This document shows positions 52,748-63,098 of a DNA stretch of 64,000 bases, in pieces. The first letter of the stretch is position 1; each line of letters opens with the position of its first letter. The stretch comes from Tribonema minus (taxonomy: Eukaryota; Sar; Xanthophyceae; Tribonematales; Tribonemataceae). A program made the translations under genes and the position numbers. Location of the stretch: assembly GCA_017506865.1 (NCBI GenBank), contig JAFCMP010000075.1, positions 270,148-334,147 on the forward strand, read 5' to 3'. The notes below the pieces were generated by a model. The model was given only the letters and a program-made list of their open reading frames with translations, searched no databases and was not told where the DNA came from.

Positions 52748-54067
52748 TCAATATGTCTCCAGCGCCTCGCAGGCAGACTTCAACGCTGCGGCTTTGCGAA
52801 GCTGCTCGGATGCCCTCTGGCGCGACTCTGCCTCGTCCGCCCTCAATTTCTCGATTGACGCACGGAAGCCGCTATCGTCGACCGTGACGTTTGCCGCGAG
52901 CTTCGCACGCTTGCGCGATATGATGTCCTCGGCTGATCCGCCCTCCGTGTTGATGGGACCGAAGTCACTGCCAATTTCCGCAGGGGGGGCCGCATTCATC
53001 CTGACGTTCTCTGAGTTCTCGGCAGCGTTCGGGGCAGCGTCAGCGGTCGCGGCGATGGCGGCGATGGCGGCGATGGTGTCGGCTGTCTGGTGATCGATGT
53101 TGCAGTACGCAAGAGTTACCTCCAGCGTCTTGTGCGCGAAGACTTCCTTGCAGCACAAGCCCATCTCCTTCCCCACGTGGTTGTTGAAAAAGTAGCTGGC
53201 CAGGTAGACGGCACGCATGCGGTGGGGCGTGAAGCACTCGTCGAACTTCCCGGCGTACGCCACGGACAGGTCCTTGAGCTGGGGGATCGAGCGCAGCTTA
53301 TTGCGGGCATCGAGTTGCACAGTTGTCTCGTGTCCGGCGCTGATGCGACGCAGTCAGGTGATGGCCTGGCAGTACTCCTGCGGTGACACCCCGACGATAG
53401 GGAAGCTGTGATCCTTCACCACCACCTGCTTCTTGGAGAGCCGAGACGCTATGACGTGGGTGTCTGGCTTGTCGGGGTCGACGATGAACGTGATGACATC
53501 GGAGACAGCGCCCAGTTCCTCCACAAACCGCCGACCGCCGCAGCCACGAACTGCAATACTCAGCTTCCATGCCTCACGCCATGCTCCGTCGTCTGTCTCG
53601 TCGTCTTCGCCGGCTGACAGGGCGGCCTCGTATGCGCGTGCGGCCAGCAGGGACTCCTCACGGCACCAGTCGATGAGAGGCGCCGTGTCGTACACGAGGC
53701 GGCCCTCATTAGCGCGCGCGTTGCGGGTTTCTGTGCTCTTGACGCGCCTCTGGGCGGTGGCCTTCGCTGCATATACGTGATCCTTGAACTTGGCAAAGTC
53801 TGGCACCGCTGGGTCCATGGCTAGTATGTTGGCCCGCGTGAATAGCCATGCCTGACTGAAAGAGGATATCGTGATGGTAGGGAAATCTGGGTTGACACAG
53901 TCTTCCTTGTCACCACAGTACAACAGAGAGAGGGCATTCACCATGGCCTGGACGTCCTCTCGTGACATGGCCGCTCGGACAGCAGGATCGAGTGCTGTCC
54001 ACCTCAGAGTCTCCACGAAGACATTGCCCATGTCTACGACACGAGGGGTGGTTTGACTGAAGCCCAT
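52748..54067 (-). pseudogene. Tyrosine recombinase resembling telomere resolvases (protelomerases), with one in-frame TGA
   Basis: The frame is 439 codons from ATG 54067. Catalytic-type motifs in order: an Arg in RGCGGRRFVEELG (about residue 177; compare the TGRRxxE box of protelomerases), a candidate Lys in SRLSKKQVVV, H-x-x-R in TPHRMRAVYL (His 282, Arg 285), a second His in VFAHKTLEVT, and the nucleophile Tyr 321 in TLAYCNID. The HxxRAxY spelling is closer to telomere resolvases than to phage integrases (HxLRHT). A TGA at codon 238 (53354-53356) splits the gene in one frame; everything downstream, including the His/Arg/Tyr cluster, stays in frame. A charged C-terminal extension of about 110 residues follows. 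It lies just inside the right TIR and is transcribed inwards. Confidence 0.7.
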
Positions 54068-54133
54068 GGCGGATGGTTGTGTGCAACGTGTGTATAAAAG
54101 AAACAAGGGGTTCGTAGCGTGAGGTATTCCACT

Positions 54134-55245
54134 GGCGTGAGGCAGCACGTTCCAGCACCGTTCTGCGCTGCCTCACGGAGCACATCGGGACATCCGTAGA
54201 GGAGGACGAGTGGGGTGGTAGGCCTCATACACACCGATGCTCATCGATCGCCACGTGCAAGTGTCCGTTAACAAGGCGAGAGGGGTGGTAGGTCACTCCG
54301 TGCCCTCGAGTGTGTATGCTAACAATGCTTTCTTTAGGATGAAAAGGCGAGAGATGGGCAAAATGAGAACATCTACTGACGCATTCCGAGAATCGATTGA
54401 CGAGGGCGAATGCACGAATCTAAAAGTTCCGAAAGCCCCCATCTCTCATCTTTATCAATTTTCTTATCGAGGTCGAGAAAATGTGTCATGTGGCAAGCTG
54501 CTGGTACGCGAGTAAAGGAGGACGAGTGGTCTGTGGCCCACGGTTCGAGCAATTATCGTTCACATGCCGACGCCGCGAGGCACCTCGAGATACCGAGACG
54601 GCGCCAGAGCGAGGCAGCACCTCGAGACATCCCCACAGGCCTCACTCATCAGGGCATGATAGCATCAGTGCCATCAGCGCCACGGCAGCCACGCGACGCA
54701 TCATGACGATGCCGCGATGAACCATGGCAGCCCCACGAGCATCATGGCACTATCCGCGAGTGATGGGAGGCAATCCGCGAGCATCATGGCAATGCGCGAG
54801 TGATGGGAGGCAATCCGCGAGCATCATGGCAATGCGCGAGTGATGGGAGGCAGCTGAGCATCACCACTATGTCGGCAGCTGAGCATCACCACACTTTCAC
54901 TTGACATCAGGCAGCCGCCGCCAGCAGTAATCACACACCCTGTCGTTCAGACACACCCCATGTGGCTCCTCCGAAAGTCAGACCCGGACATGACCGTATA
55001 CAGCCGCCGCTGGCGGAAGGGCTTAAGGGCGTCGAAATCTGGTTATACCAGCGTCATACCCACGGTCGATATATGACCGGTATACCACACGTACTACATA
55101 GCATATACGGTATATGGCCGGTATATCATATGTATAACAAAGCCCTACTGCTAACTAGGGTTTGGAGGCCCGGTATGTAACGGTACGTAACGGTATGTAA
55201 CGGTATTCCGTGGTATGCACAGGTAGAGAATTCTCTACCTGTGCA
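54134..55245 (-). repeat. Right terminal inverted repeat (about 1,112 bp)
   Basis: Counterpart of 26666-27895, with three rather than six 40-bp units (about 54743-54853), which accounts for the length difference. Its inner edge lies 66 bp upstream of the resolvase ATG. Confidence 0.9.
55216..55245. repeat. Right terminal 30-bp perfect palindrome
   Basis: It is identical to the left tip, with the half-site TGCACAGGTAGAGAA at 55216-55230 and its reverse complement at 55231-55245. Host sequence begins with the CTTCT duplication. Confidence 0.9.
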
Positions 55246-55250
55246 CTTCT
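55246..55250. repeat. Right target site duplication (CTTCT)
   Basis: It matches 26661-26665. Confidence 0.8.
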
Positions 55251-56022
55251 GCCTATCTCATGCGCCACTCTGTTGAGGTTGCCAATTGTGGTGCCGCGCG
55301 CTGGCAGCAGGGCCGGCAAGTGACCTATGTACTTTGTATTTGTTGACTGTTCACAGCTGTGGCAGTCAGCACATTGTGTCCGGGCTTGTGCCAGAGTTTT
55401 ATTCTGCTGCACAAAAGCGCTTGCTAAGCGCCTTGTAATTTCTCATCCATAGGATAGGCAATGATTTTCCCCTTCGTTTAGATTCTGTCCTGCAAACTGG
55501 TATTATAGTGCACCGTCTGAAAAAAACAAAGCAGAGTTGCAGATCGAGTTGAAGGTACGATGCAAAGAATACACGTACCCCGCAGACTTGTTCTGCTCCC
55601 CGATTTTCTAGTTCAATCATCCGCTGGTTGAGGGCTACTTTTCCTGGTTAATTACAATGCTGTGCGCCCCCATCTGAAGTGCATGACTTCAAGCTGAATG
55701 CTTCTTCAACTTGAAGTGGGGTTCGAAGAAGGGTGAGAAGAGCTCGCCGCAGGGTTGATTGCGCCAATAATTGACGTTTGCATCGGAACAATTTCAGCAG
55801 CTATAGACAGCAGAGAGCGCCACAAGCGCGCAACGGGGAAAGCTGACGCGGATGGTGATGGTCCTGATCATTTATTCCTGCGGTGTTCGCAGTGCTGGCG
55901 GAGAAGCGCGCGCTACCCAAATGCGCCTGGAGCGTTTGCCGATCTAAGCATCGCAGAATGCGGCCTTTGTGCGACTACGCGTGACAGGGCCTGTGCCGCC
56001 CATCTCAGCGGTGCACGCGTGC
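55251..56022. other. Host flank upstream of the LRR gene
   Basis: Mostly featureless. A frame at about 55755-56065 contains a C-x2-C...C-x2-C pair (RCSQCW...ECGLCATTRD) that could be a zinc-binding 5' exon of the LRR gene, but it has no ATG and no convincing splice sites. Confidence 0.3.
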
Positions 56023-57642
56023 ATGAACACGAGGGTACTCTCGCTGGAGCTCAGCGGCTCGTTTGACATCGATCCTCTTGCCTCCATAGCCGTCGCCTCC
56101 CATGCCGGCTGTGCCCGAGACGCCCTCAGAATCGTGCTTGGACATGCGCGGACCCTTATTCTTAACAGCTTTCGAGGTCCCCTCGCCTACCCGCCGCACA
56201 CTCTGCAGGTCATGCGTGTCGACGAGTCCGATCTCTCCAGCGTTTCGGCGCTGTCCCTGGGCTCCTCAACTACGCATGCACAGGGAGGAGAGCTGACAGC
56301 AGCCCCAAATGCGGCACTCGCATTGCCGACCGAATCGCTGCGCCCGTCCCTCAGCATCCGCAAGCTGGCACTGCTGACAGAACTTAAACTCCACCGCTGC
56401 AACACCCTCACCGGCCTGCCAGACAGCATTGGCGAGTTGACATCGCTACGCACGCTGGCAGTGCTGAACTGCGCCAGCCTCAGGAGCCTGCCCGAGAGCA
56501 TCGGCGACCTTGCAGCGCTGACAACGCTCAACCTGGGGGACTGCCTCCAGCTCAGTGGCCTGCCGCAGCGGATCGGCGACTTGACGGCGCTTTCGATACT
56601 CGACCTGGCCTTCTGCCGTGCGCTGCAGAGGCTGCCCGACCGCATTGGCGATCTGGCAGCGCTCACCGCGCTTGACGTGAACTTCTGCGCTGAGCTCGCG
56701 GAGCTTCCAGAGCGCATCGGCGACCTTGCAGCGCTGACGGTCCTCAATATGCACAGCTGCGACGCCCTGGTGACCATTCCGGCGCAAATCGGCAAGCTCG
56801 CGGCGTTAACGTCCCTGCGCGTGTCCGGCAGGTGCCTGCGGAGCCTTCCAGACAGCATCTGCGGCATGCCGGCGCTTCAATGGCTTTGTATCAGCTCCTC
56901 CCCCAGTATGGCGCGTTTGCCGCACCGCATTGGCGACCTACCCGCACTGGAGCACCTGGACGTCCACCTCCACGATAGCATGGAGAGTCTGCCCAGCAGC
57001 ATCGGAGCGCTGTCGCGATTGCAGGGGCTTCAAGTCGGTGACGGACTCGCAGGCCTGCCGGACAGCATCGGCGGGCTCGCAGCGCTCACGACGCTCAATC
57101 TGCAGCGCTGCGGCTTCGCCGCGCTGCCCGAGAGCATTGGCGCTCTCGCCGCGCTGACGCGGCTGGAGGCGTGGTTGTGCCAGCGGCTGACGCGCCTGCT
57201 GGACTCCATAGGCAGCCTGACAGCACTCCGCACGCTCGCTCTCTACCATTGCAGAGCGCTGACGTGCCTGCCAAACACCATCGGCGGCCTGCTGGCGCTG
57301 CGGTCGCTGTGCCTGCAGGGGTGCGTCGCGCTGGCGTGCCTCCCGGACGCCATCGGAGCGCTGCAGGCGCTGACAGCGCTCAGCGTCTGCGAAATGAGTC
57401 TCACAGCGCTGCCGGACAGCGTCAGTGACCTGCGGGCTTTGCGCGAGCTTGATGTGAGCTGGTGCGAGCGGATGGTGACGCTGCCCGATAGGATCAGCAA
57501 CTTGGCAGCACTCAAGAAGCTAGATATCAGCAAAAGCGGCATCCATGGCGTGCCTGAGGGTGTGGGCGAGCTGCCGCTGCTGAGCATCATAAATGACGCG
57601 GCCCGCGAGAGCTGTTACTTCTTCAGGTATCGTGACACTTAG
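56023..57642 (+). CDS. Leucine-rich-repeat protein (17 repeats)
   Basis: The single exon encodes 539 aa from ATG 56023. After an N-terminal part of about 115 residues without clear features come 17 tandem LRRs of 23-25 residues with the consensus LPDSIGDLAALTTLNL, the type found in plant intracellular Ras-group LRR and many protist proteins. No kinase, NB-ARC, TM or signal peptide is visible. The last repeat is followed by a short cap (GVGELPLLSIIND...) and TAG. It is probably an intracellular protein-interaction scaffold; the partner is unknown. The frame remains open upstream of the ATG, so an upstream exon is possible. Confidence 0.8.
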   Translation: MNTRVLSLELSGSFDIDPLASIAVASHAGCARDALRIVLGHARTLILNSFRGPLAYPPHTLQVMRVDESDLSSVSALSLGSSTTHAQGGELTAAPNAALALPTESLRPSLSIRKLALLTELKLHRCNTLTGLPDSIGELTSLRTLAVLNCASLRSLPESIGDLAALTTLNLGDCLQLSGLPQRIGDLTALSILDLAFCRALQRLPDRIGDLAALTALDVNFCAELAELPERIGDLAALTVLNMHSCDALVTIPAQIGKLAALTSLRVSGRCLRSLPDSICGMPALQWLCISSSPSMARLPHRIGDLPALEHLDVHLHDSMESLPSSIGALSRLQGLQVGDGLAGLPDSIGGLAALTTLNLQRCGFAALPESIGALAALTRLEAWLCQRLTRLLDSIGSLTALRTLALYHCRALTCLPNTIGGLLALRSLCLQGCVALACLPDAIGALQALTALSVCEMSLTALPDSVSDLRALRELDVSWCERMVTLPDRISNLAALKKLDISKSGIHGVPEGVGELPLLSIINDAARESCYFFRYRDT

Positions 57643-58770
57643 AGGCTTTCGCGGGCCACTCATAGCTCTCTGTAGTGACTAGTCATGAGGTCACAGGCCT
57701 GTAGCATTGCGTTGGGAACATGCGACACGCGTTGCAGATTACATGATGTTGCACCTTCCAAGCATGCACAGGGTCAATCGTCTTATTAAGCTTAGCGCTT
57801 TGCTTCAATACACGCTCTTGTATCCTGATTGAGCTTGCATATTGACTGCTACGATTTTGTTTGTCTTGATGTGGTCACGCAGCAACGCTGGTCGCTTTCA
57901 GCTTTGTTCAACCAGCAGTAGTCAGCAGGAAGACAACAGCCAGCACTGCAAGGATGCAATGTGGGGTCAGTACACTTTTGTGGTGGCCAAGAGGCAGACA
58001 AGAGAGGCTGGCCATGGCTGCAGCCTGGCAGGCAACTTGGTCCGAGTAGTCTGAAGTGCATGGGTGTGCATTGCAAGCAATCTGGCATGCGTATGGTCAA
58101 CAAGGCAAGTAATGTGAGAGGCTCAAGTTGCCCCAATGCTTGTGGTGCACTGTTGCAGTGCAGCAGTGTGTCGGTGCTCAGTTGCGCGCATTGAGACGCG
58201 CGCTGCATCATACGCGTTGATGCAAGCATACGCTGCGCCTTGCTCCATTTCGGGCATGCGATTCCTCCATTTCGGGCATGCGATTCATGCTACAATATGT
58301 CAGTAGCCAAATCCTGCCGCCCTGGTTAGTGAAAAAACAGCACATCGAGGGTTTTTGCCCCATCAGCCCTCAACCTTGCTCAGCATCAGCCCAGGGGCAT
58401 AAGCGCACCGCCGCAGCAGCAGCGGCAGCATTGCGGCGGCGCCCCGTCGCTGGCAGGCACGCGCACACTGGCATGGCGGTGAACAGACTGCAGCAGACTG
58501 CTGCCGCTATTGAGAGGGCATTCAACGCGACAGTTGTTGGTACGGTCGTTGTGTGGTCCGCTAGATGGATCCTCATACGGCCTAGTGACAGCGCAACTCG
58601 CAGCGCATGCCCCGTCGGCGCCGCCGCGCGCCACTTGCAGCGGCACCTAGGTTGATTTGCCAACATCAACCACCACTCAAATTTGTGTCACAGACCAGCG
58701 GCCTCCGCTGGCTCTGTGCACTGCTTGAGCCAACTTCAAGCTCGTTGCCGTGACAAAAGCCACTCTCGCC
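57643..58770. other. Intergenic DNA
   Basis: No gene is supported. A 22-bp phrase containing TCCATTTCGGGCATGCGATTC is tandemly duplicated at about 58245-58288. A frame at 58278-58655 lacks coding character. Confidence 0.4.
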
Positions 58771-61733
58771 ATGGCACAGCAGCCCTGGCTATTACTGCCA
58801 TGCAGGTTACGACTGATGTTTCTGCTGCTGCTGCTGGCGCTGGGGTCGTCAGGCTCTCATGCGACCTCGCTGGAGCCCGGAGTTCAATCGGGCAATGAGG
58901 CACAGCAAACCCTTGAGGCCAGGCGTGTATGGCTGGATTTCGATGTGTCTGCGGGACTGCATCAAAGGGATATAGGCAAGTGCAGCAGGATCAAGCATCA
59001 TTTGGTGCGAATAATAGTTAGACTCTCTCAAATCAATCAACTCTGCTGCGCTGAAGTGCCTGCAATTCGCTGACATCAGCTTCTAGCCCTATTTCAGCTT
59101 CGCGCACACTATGTGTCACAATGATGTGCCCAGGCAAGTCCGTTTAAGGGCGCTGCTTGGACCGTGAGTTACGCACTCCGGCAGCGTGCTGTAAAAGTCA
59201 TTTCAAGCAATTATCAGGTCATTCATCGTCTTTTGGTGCTATGCTAGGTAGTCATCGAGAAACCAGGATTAGGCACTGTATGTCACCACAAGGTAGCTGC
59301 GGCATTGCAGATGGGTGAGTTAAGGGCATGTTATGTCAAAAAGAATGCGCCCCACCCACGATGCGACCTGCTGCCACAACCGCTCCTCGATTGGTCTAGC
59401 AGCAGCAGACCATGCCACGGCCTACCGTCTAGGCTGTTGCATGCTAATTGCCATCTCTTGGAGCTGCAGTTTTTTATTCTCAGTTCAGTACTGCTATCAC
59501 AGGACTTGACCAGTGTTTAGATTAACTTTGCAGAACGACGGCTGCAGCATTTGACTTTGCAGATGTGCACGATGGAGTTTTGTCAAAAGCACGCGCAGCT
59601 TGAACAGCTCAGACAACATTTCTGGGGCTGGCAGATGTGCGTTGCTATGTACACCGTGCTGCACAAACCGAAGCCTCAGAGTAGTGGTTTTGACAATAGC
59701 ACTGTGACAATCAGATCGCTTTCCCTGTCGAAGAGTTCCTACGATAAACCATACGCTGGGGGTGCTCTTGAATTCTGCCTAGGCAACATATTGGCTGGCA
59801 ACATGTTCGACTCAAACCAGAACATAGCAGCACATAACCGTTCTGGTGCTACTTCAAGACTCCTTGTGAAGCCTAGCTGCGGCGTGTTAATGTTGTCACT
59901 GCCACCACCCTAACCCTAGAACAGCCACAGGGCCATCTGCAGGACTAAGCACCTTCACATTTTGTACTGCCTCTAAAAACAGCCAGAGAAACGCTGCGCT
60001 GTCTTCACAGCCACTGGCCACGCAATCGCAGTGCACACCCTATGCGCATCTGCTGCGACATTCCGACCAAACAGGGTCTGCGACGCTGGCCATTCTGACA
60101 GTTACAATCAATGACAGTTGTCCGCCTCTCTTTGTGACAGCAGATGATGCGCTGTGCCTGCTGGCATGCATCAACAGCCCCGCCGTTGAGCTGGTGGGTG
60201 TGAGCGTCACCTTTGGCAACGCCAACCTGACGGAGATGGTTGACATTGCGCGGGTGAGCACCACTTCGTAGTGCTGAAGTTGACGATCACTCACAACAAC
60301 TGTGCAGCACTGCCAACGGGCTGTGGCCAATGCTGTTTGGCAACACCAATTTGAAGGAGGTGGTTGACATTGCGCGGATGAGCGCCACTGGGTAGTGTTG
60401 AAGTTAACCATCACCGACAACAGATGTGTACAGCCGCCGCCAACTGCTCGTAGGCCGGTTCTGCTTCAATACTTGGTGCACACTGCTCTTGGAAGAGGGA
60501 GTATGCTACACATTTCGCCTGTTGTTGAGCAATAGGGGTGTTGGTGCAGCCCTATGGGTAGGGCATGCCGCCTGTGCCTGGTTCAGTGCAATACAAACCT
60601 AAAGGATAGCTAACGCGACTGAATCACGATGAGCACTTCACGGCTGATGTCGTCGATGCCTTGGCCGTAAGTGTGAAGGCTACTACAGCCTGCTTTATTC
60701 AGATGGCCACCTCCAGGCTTAGCATTACATCAGCTGCAGTGAGGGACCCTCTCTCGCAGCTCGCACTGCATGGCAGCTCCTCCCCCTCCTGACTCTAACC
60801 CCCGAGTACCGTTGGCACAGCTGCTGATGCTCAGAGCACGCGCATCGCTCAGCAATACGCTCTCTGACTCTACACCGGCTGCTGCACCCTGCGCCATCGC
60901 AGGATCTCCTCGACAACTTCCACCCTGCAGGGGATCTCGAGGTCCACGTGGGCGCCGCCGGCCCCGGCCACCACAACGTCACCACGGACGCCGTCGCAGC
61001 GATGCTCAACACAGCAACGCTCGACAATGGCAGCAGCGCGCTGACCATCGTGTGCGCGGGGCCCGCCACCAACGTCGCCTCGCTGCTCACCCTGCACCCC
61101 GGCGTGTCAACTTCAATTCAGGAAGTTGTCGTGGTGGCGGGGCGCCGCCCCGGCCAGCGCTTCACCACGGGCGCCGCCACGGAGCACGGCCACCCGGACC
61201 TGAACTTTGAGAACGACCCGGCGGCGTTCGCGGTGCTGCTGGCGTCGCGCATGCCGCTGACGTACGCGCCGTTTGAGGTGTCGAGCCAGGTGCGCGTGAC
61301 GGAGACGGACCTGGCAGCAGCGCTCGGCAGCGGCGGCGCCGTGGGCGCCTACGTCGCGCGCGTCGGCGCGCCGTGGCTGCGGCTCTGGCGCGACCTCTTC
61401 GACGTCCGCTACTTCCACCCCTTCGACTCGCTCGCGGCGCTGCGAGTCACTCACCCGGAGCTACTCGCGTGCGACGAGTTGGAGTCGTGGGTCGCGCTCG
61501 GCCCCGACGACGCCGCGCACCCGGGGGTCCAGGGCCGTAGCGGAAAGGAACTGGGCGGCGATGAGACATTGAAGCCGTACCTGCTGGTTGGCGATGGCGC
61601 GCCGCCGGGGCACGATGGGCCGTCTAGACGCGTCCTGTACTGTCACACGCCGCTGGAAGGGGCCGTGCAGGCCATATGGGAGTCGATTCTGCCGCCGGTA
61701 AGGGGTGGCGGGGGGGCAGCGGCGGAGCTGTAG
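58771..61733 (+). CDS. Nucleoside hydrolase (IUNH family), secreted or vacuolar type, 3 exons
   Basis: Exons 58771-58975, 60144-60253 and 60903-61733 give 1146 bp (381 aa). Intron 1 uses a GC donor (ATAG/GCAAGT) and rebuilds the Asp cluster RVWLDFDVSAGLHQ...RDIDDALCLLA, the calcium- and ribose-binding signature of the family. Exon 2 supplies VGVSVTFGNANLTEMVDIA. Exon 3 supplies LEVHVGAAGPG, the ALTIVCAGPATNVASLL segment and DLNFENDPAAFAVLLAS. The N-terminus (MAQQPWLLLPCRLRLMFLLL...) is a signal peptide, so the enzyme works outside the cytosol, splitting nucleosides to base and ribose for salvage. The substrate preference cannot be read. The C-terminal tail contains a G-run (61708-61714) but the frame closes at TAG 61731-61733. 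Confidence 0.85.
60336..60425 (+). repeat. Decayed duplicate of the exon-2 end of the nucleoside hydrolase gene
   Basis: TTTGGCAACACCAATTTGAA... through GACATTGCGCGG and the following intron start (TAGTGTTGAAGTTAACCATC) repeats 60212-60300 at a period of 124 bp. The splice donor GGTGAGC has become GATGAGC. Confidence 0.8.
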
Positions 61734-63098
61734 GTCTGCAGGTCTGCAGGACAGAAAGGCTCGTGGGGGTAGTGGTTGAAGTTGAAGTTGCTTGAGCGAA
61801 GGGACGCCGCACCACGGTGCAGCTCCTCTGTGCATGTGTTCCTTTCCGAAGTCCCTGGCCCCGTGTGTTCAGATGTATTTCATGGATCTGCGTCGGAGCA
61901 GCACCTGCACTTGACTGTGGCTGTTACATGTACAGCAGTGCTCCGCATTCGGCGCAGTGACGCGCAGTCTGGCAATCTGGTTTGGTCAACAACCCGCTTC
62001 TGGCCTCACGCAGCCAGCGATTCTGTATGCACACACGGTAGCGTGACGGTTGAATGTCGGTTACATGCACAGCAGTGCTCCTCACACCTGTGGCACAGCG
62101 CACCTGGTTGGTCAACCAGGTGCTGCTGGCCTCAAGGTTTGCAAACGCCCTTGTAAATAGAACGCTGCTGATTACACACAGGTGCAATACTCGTTTGACT
62201 CAATTCAACATGTGCTCCTGCAGTCATGACTGCTGCTCTTAGTCTCAACAATGGTGAGCAACGGGACCAATTCAAGCTGGCCGTGCATGCCGTGCCATCA
62301 TGTGTACTGTCTGATTGTGCGCCATGCATTTGCTGACATTGCATTGCGGAGGAATCACGTACGCCGAGCAGTATGTACTTCGAAGTATGTTTGTTACAGC
62401 TGCATTTGATGAGCATCGCCATCTGCTCCGCGTTGCAGTCAGCGATGCCAAACCCACATCTGGTTGCGGCCTATTCCGTCAGGCACACGCATGCTGCTCT
62501 CGTCAGTGCAGCTCATTGAGATGCGGTAGGCGATATGTATACACGAAGTGTGATTGCATGCAATACATGCTGCACGCCGTACAAGGTGACTCCTGGAGTA
62601 CTCGACAGCATGTGCTGGCAAGCCCCACATTGGCGTTCCGCCAGTCTTGGCCGGAGGCGTTGTCAACGGTGCTGAGCATGTGGCACAACAGAACAACCAA
62701 GAAAACATCATGGACAGCACGAGACCTGCGGACAGATCATACAGCCAGTTTTACTCTCAGCTGCCGCCACTAGACACGGACCTGGGATGACAACTTGACC
62801 CACTGGTTTGAAGGCGGCTCATTCTAATCTGCTCAATCGTGCACAACGCCGATAATGAATACTTTCACCCCACCGCAACGCCAGTAATGATGGCTTTTTC
62901 ACCCCCCACAGACACACCTTAATGGTACATGCCATGTACAGTTCACCGTGGTGCAGTGGTCTGCTGTGCTGATGACACATCTACACCAAAATCACTCATC
63001 TGGAAACTTCAACGTTAAGTACCGGCCGGCGTGCAGCACCGGCCTTTGCCACTTCCACAGAACGAAACATCCAACAGGAGTGTGCATCACAACACATG
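61734..63098. other. Intergenic DNA
   Basis: No gene is supported. Around 61922-62130 two diverged copies of TTACATGTACAGCAGTGCTCC and TGGTTTGGTCAAC-like phrases hint at an old tandem duplication of about 140 bp. Confidence 0.4.

Larger units (their letters stand above)
26666..55245. mobile_element. Integrated Polinton-like virus (PLV) with terminal palindromes and telomere-resolvase-like gene
   Basis: The element is 28,580 bp long, begins TG and ends CA, and is flanked by a 5-bp duplication. After subtracting the nested gypsy element and the MITE with their duplications, the original was about 18.3 kb. Gene set: TV-Pol-like polymerase/helicase fusion, rve integrase, packaging ATPase, penton-type minor capsid protein, major capsid protein, fibre-like protein, several small virion-type proteins, ankyrin and zinc-finger ORFs, and a tyrosine recombinase. 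No protein-primed DNA polymerase B and no adenain-type protease were found, which fits PLVs better than classical Polintons/Mavericks. Late-type genes run outwards from a divergent hub at 48933-48965: six leftward (to 42936) and four rightward (to 52065). The two genes nearest the TIRs both run inwards. Several genes are broken, so this copy is probably defective. Confidence 0.88.

Noticed and set aside
8609..53356. TGA as a reassigned sense codon
   Set aside because: Several TGA codons lie in good frames, but the ammonium transporter (23625), the four-exon gene (7171) and the viral ATPase (47500) all end properly at TGA, so standard decoding with local decay is simpler.
26666..55245. Classical Polinton/Maverick
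   Set aside because: No protein-primed PolB and no adenain-type protease were found, and the polymerase present is of the A-family-like type, so PLV is the better name.
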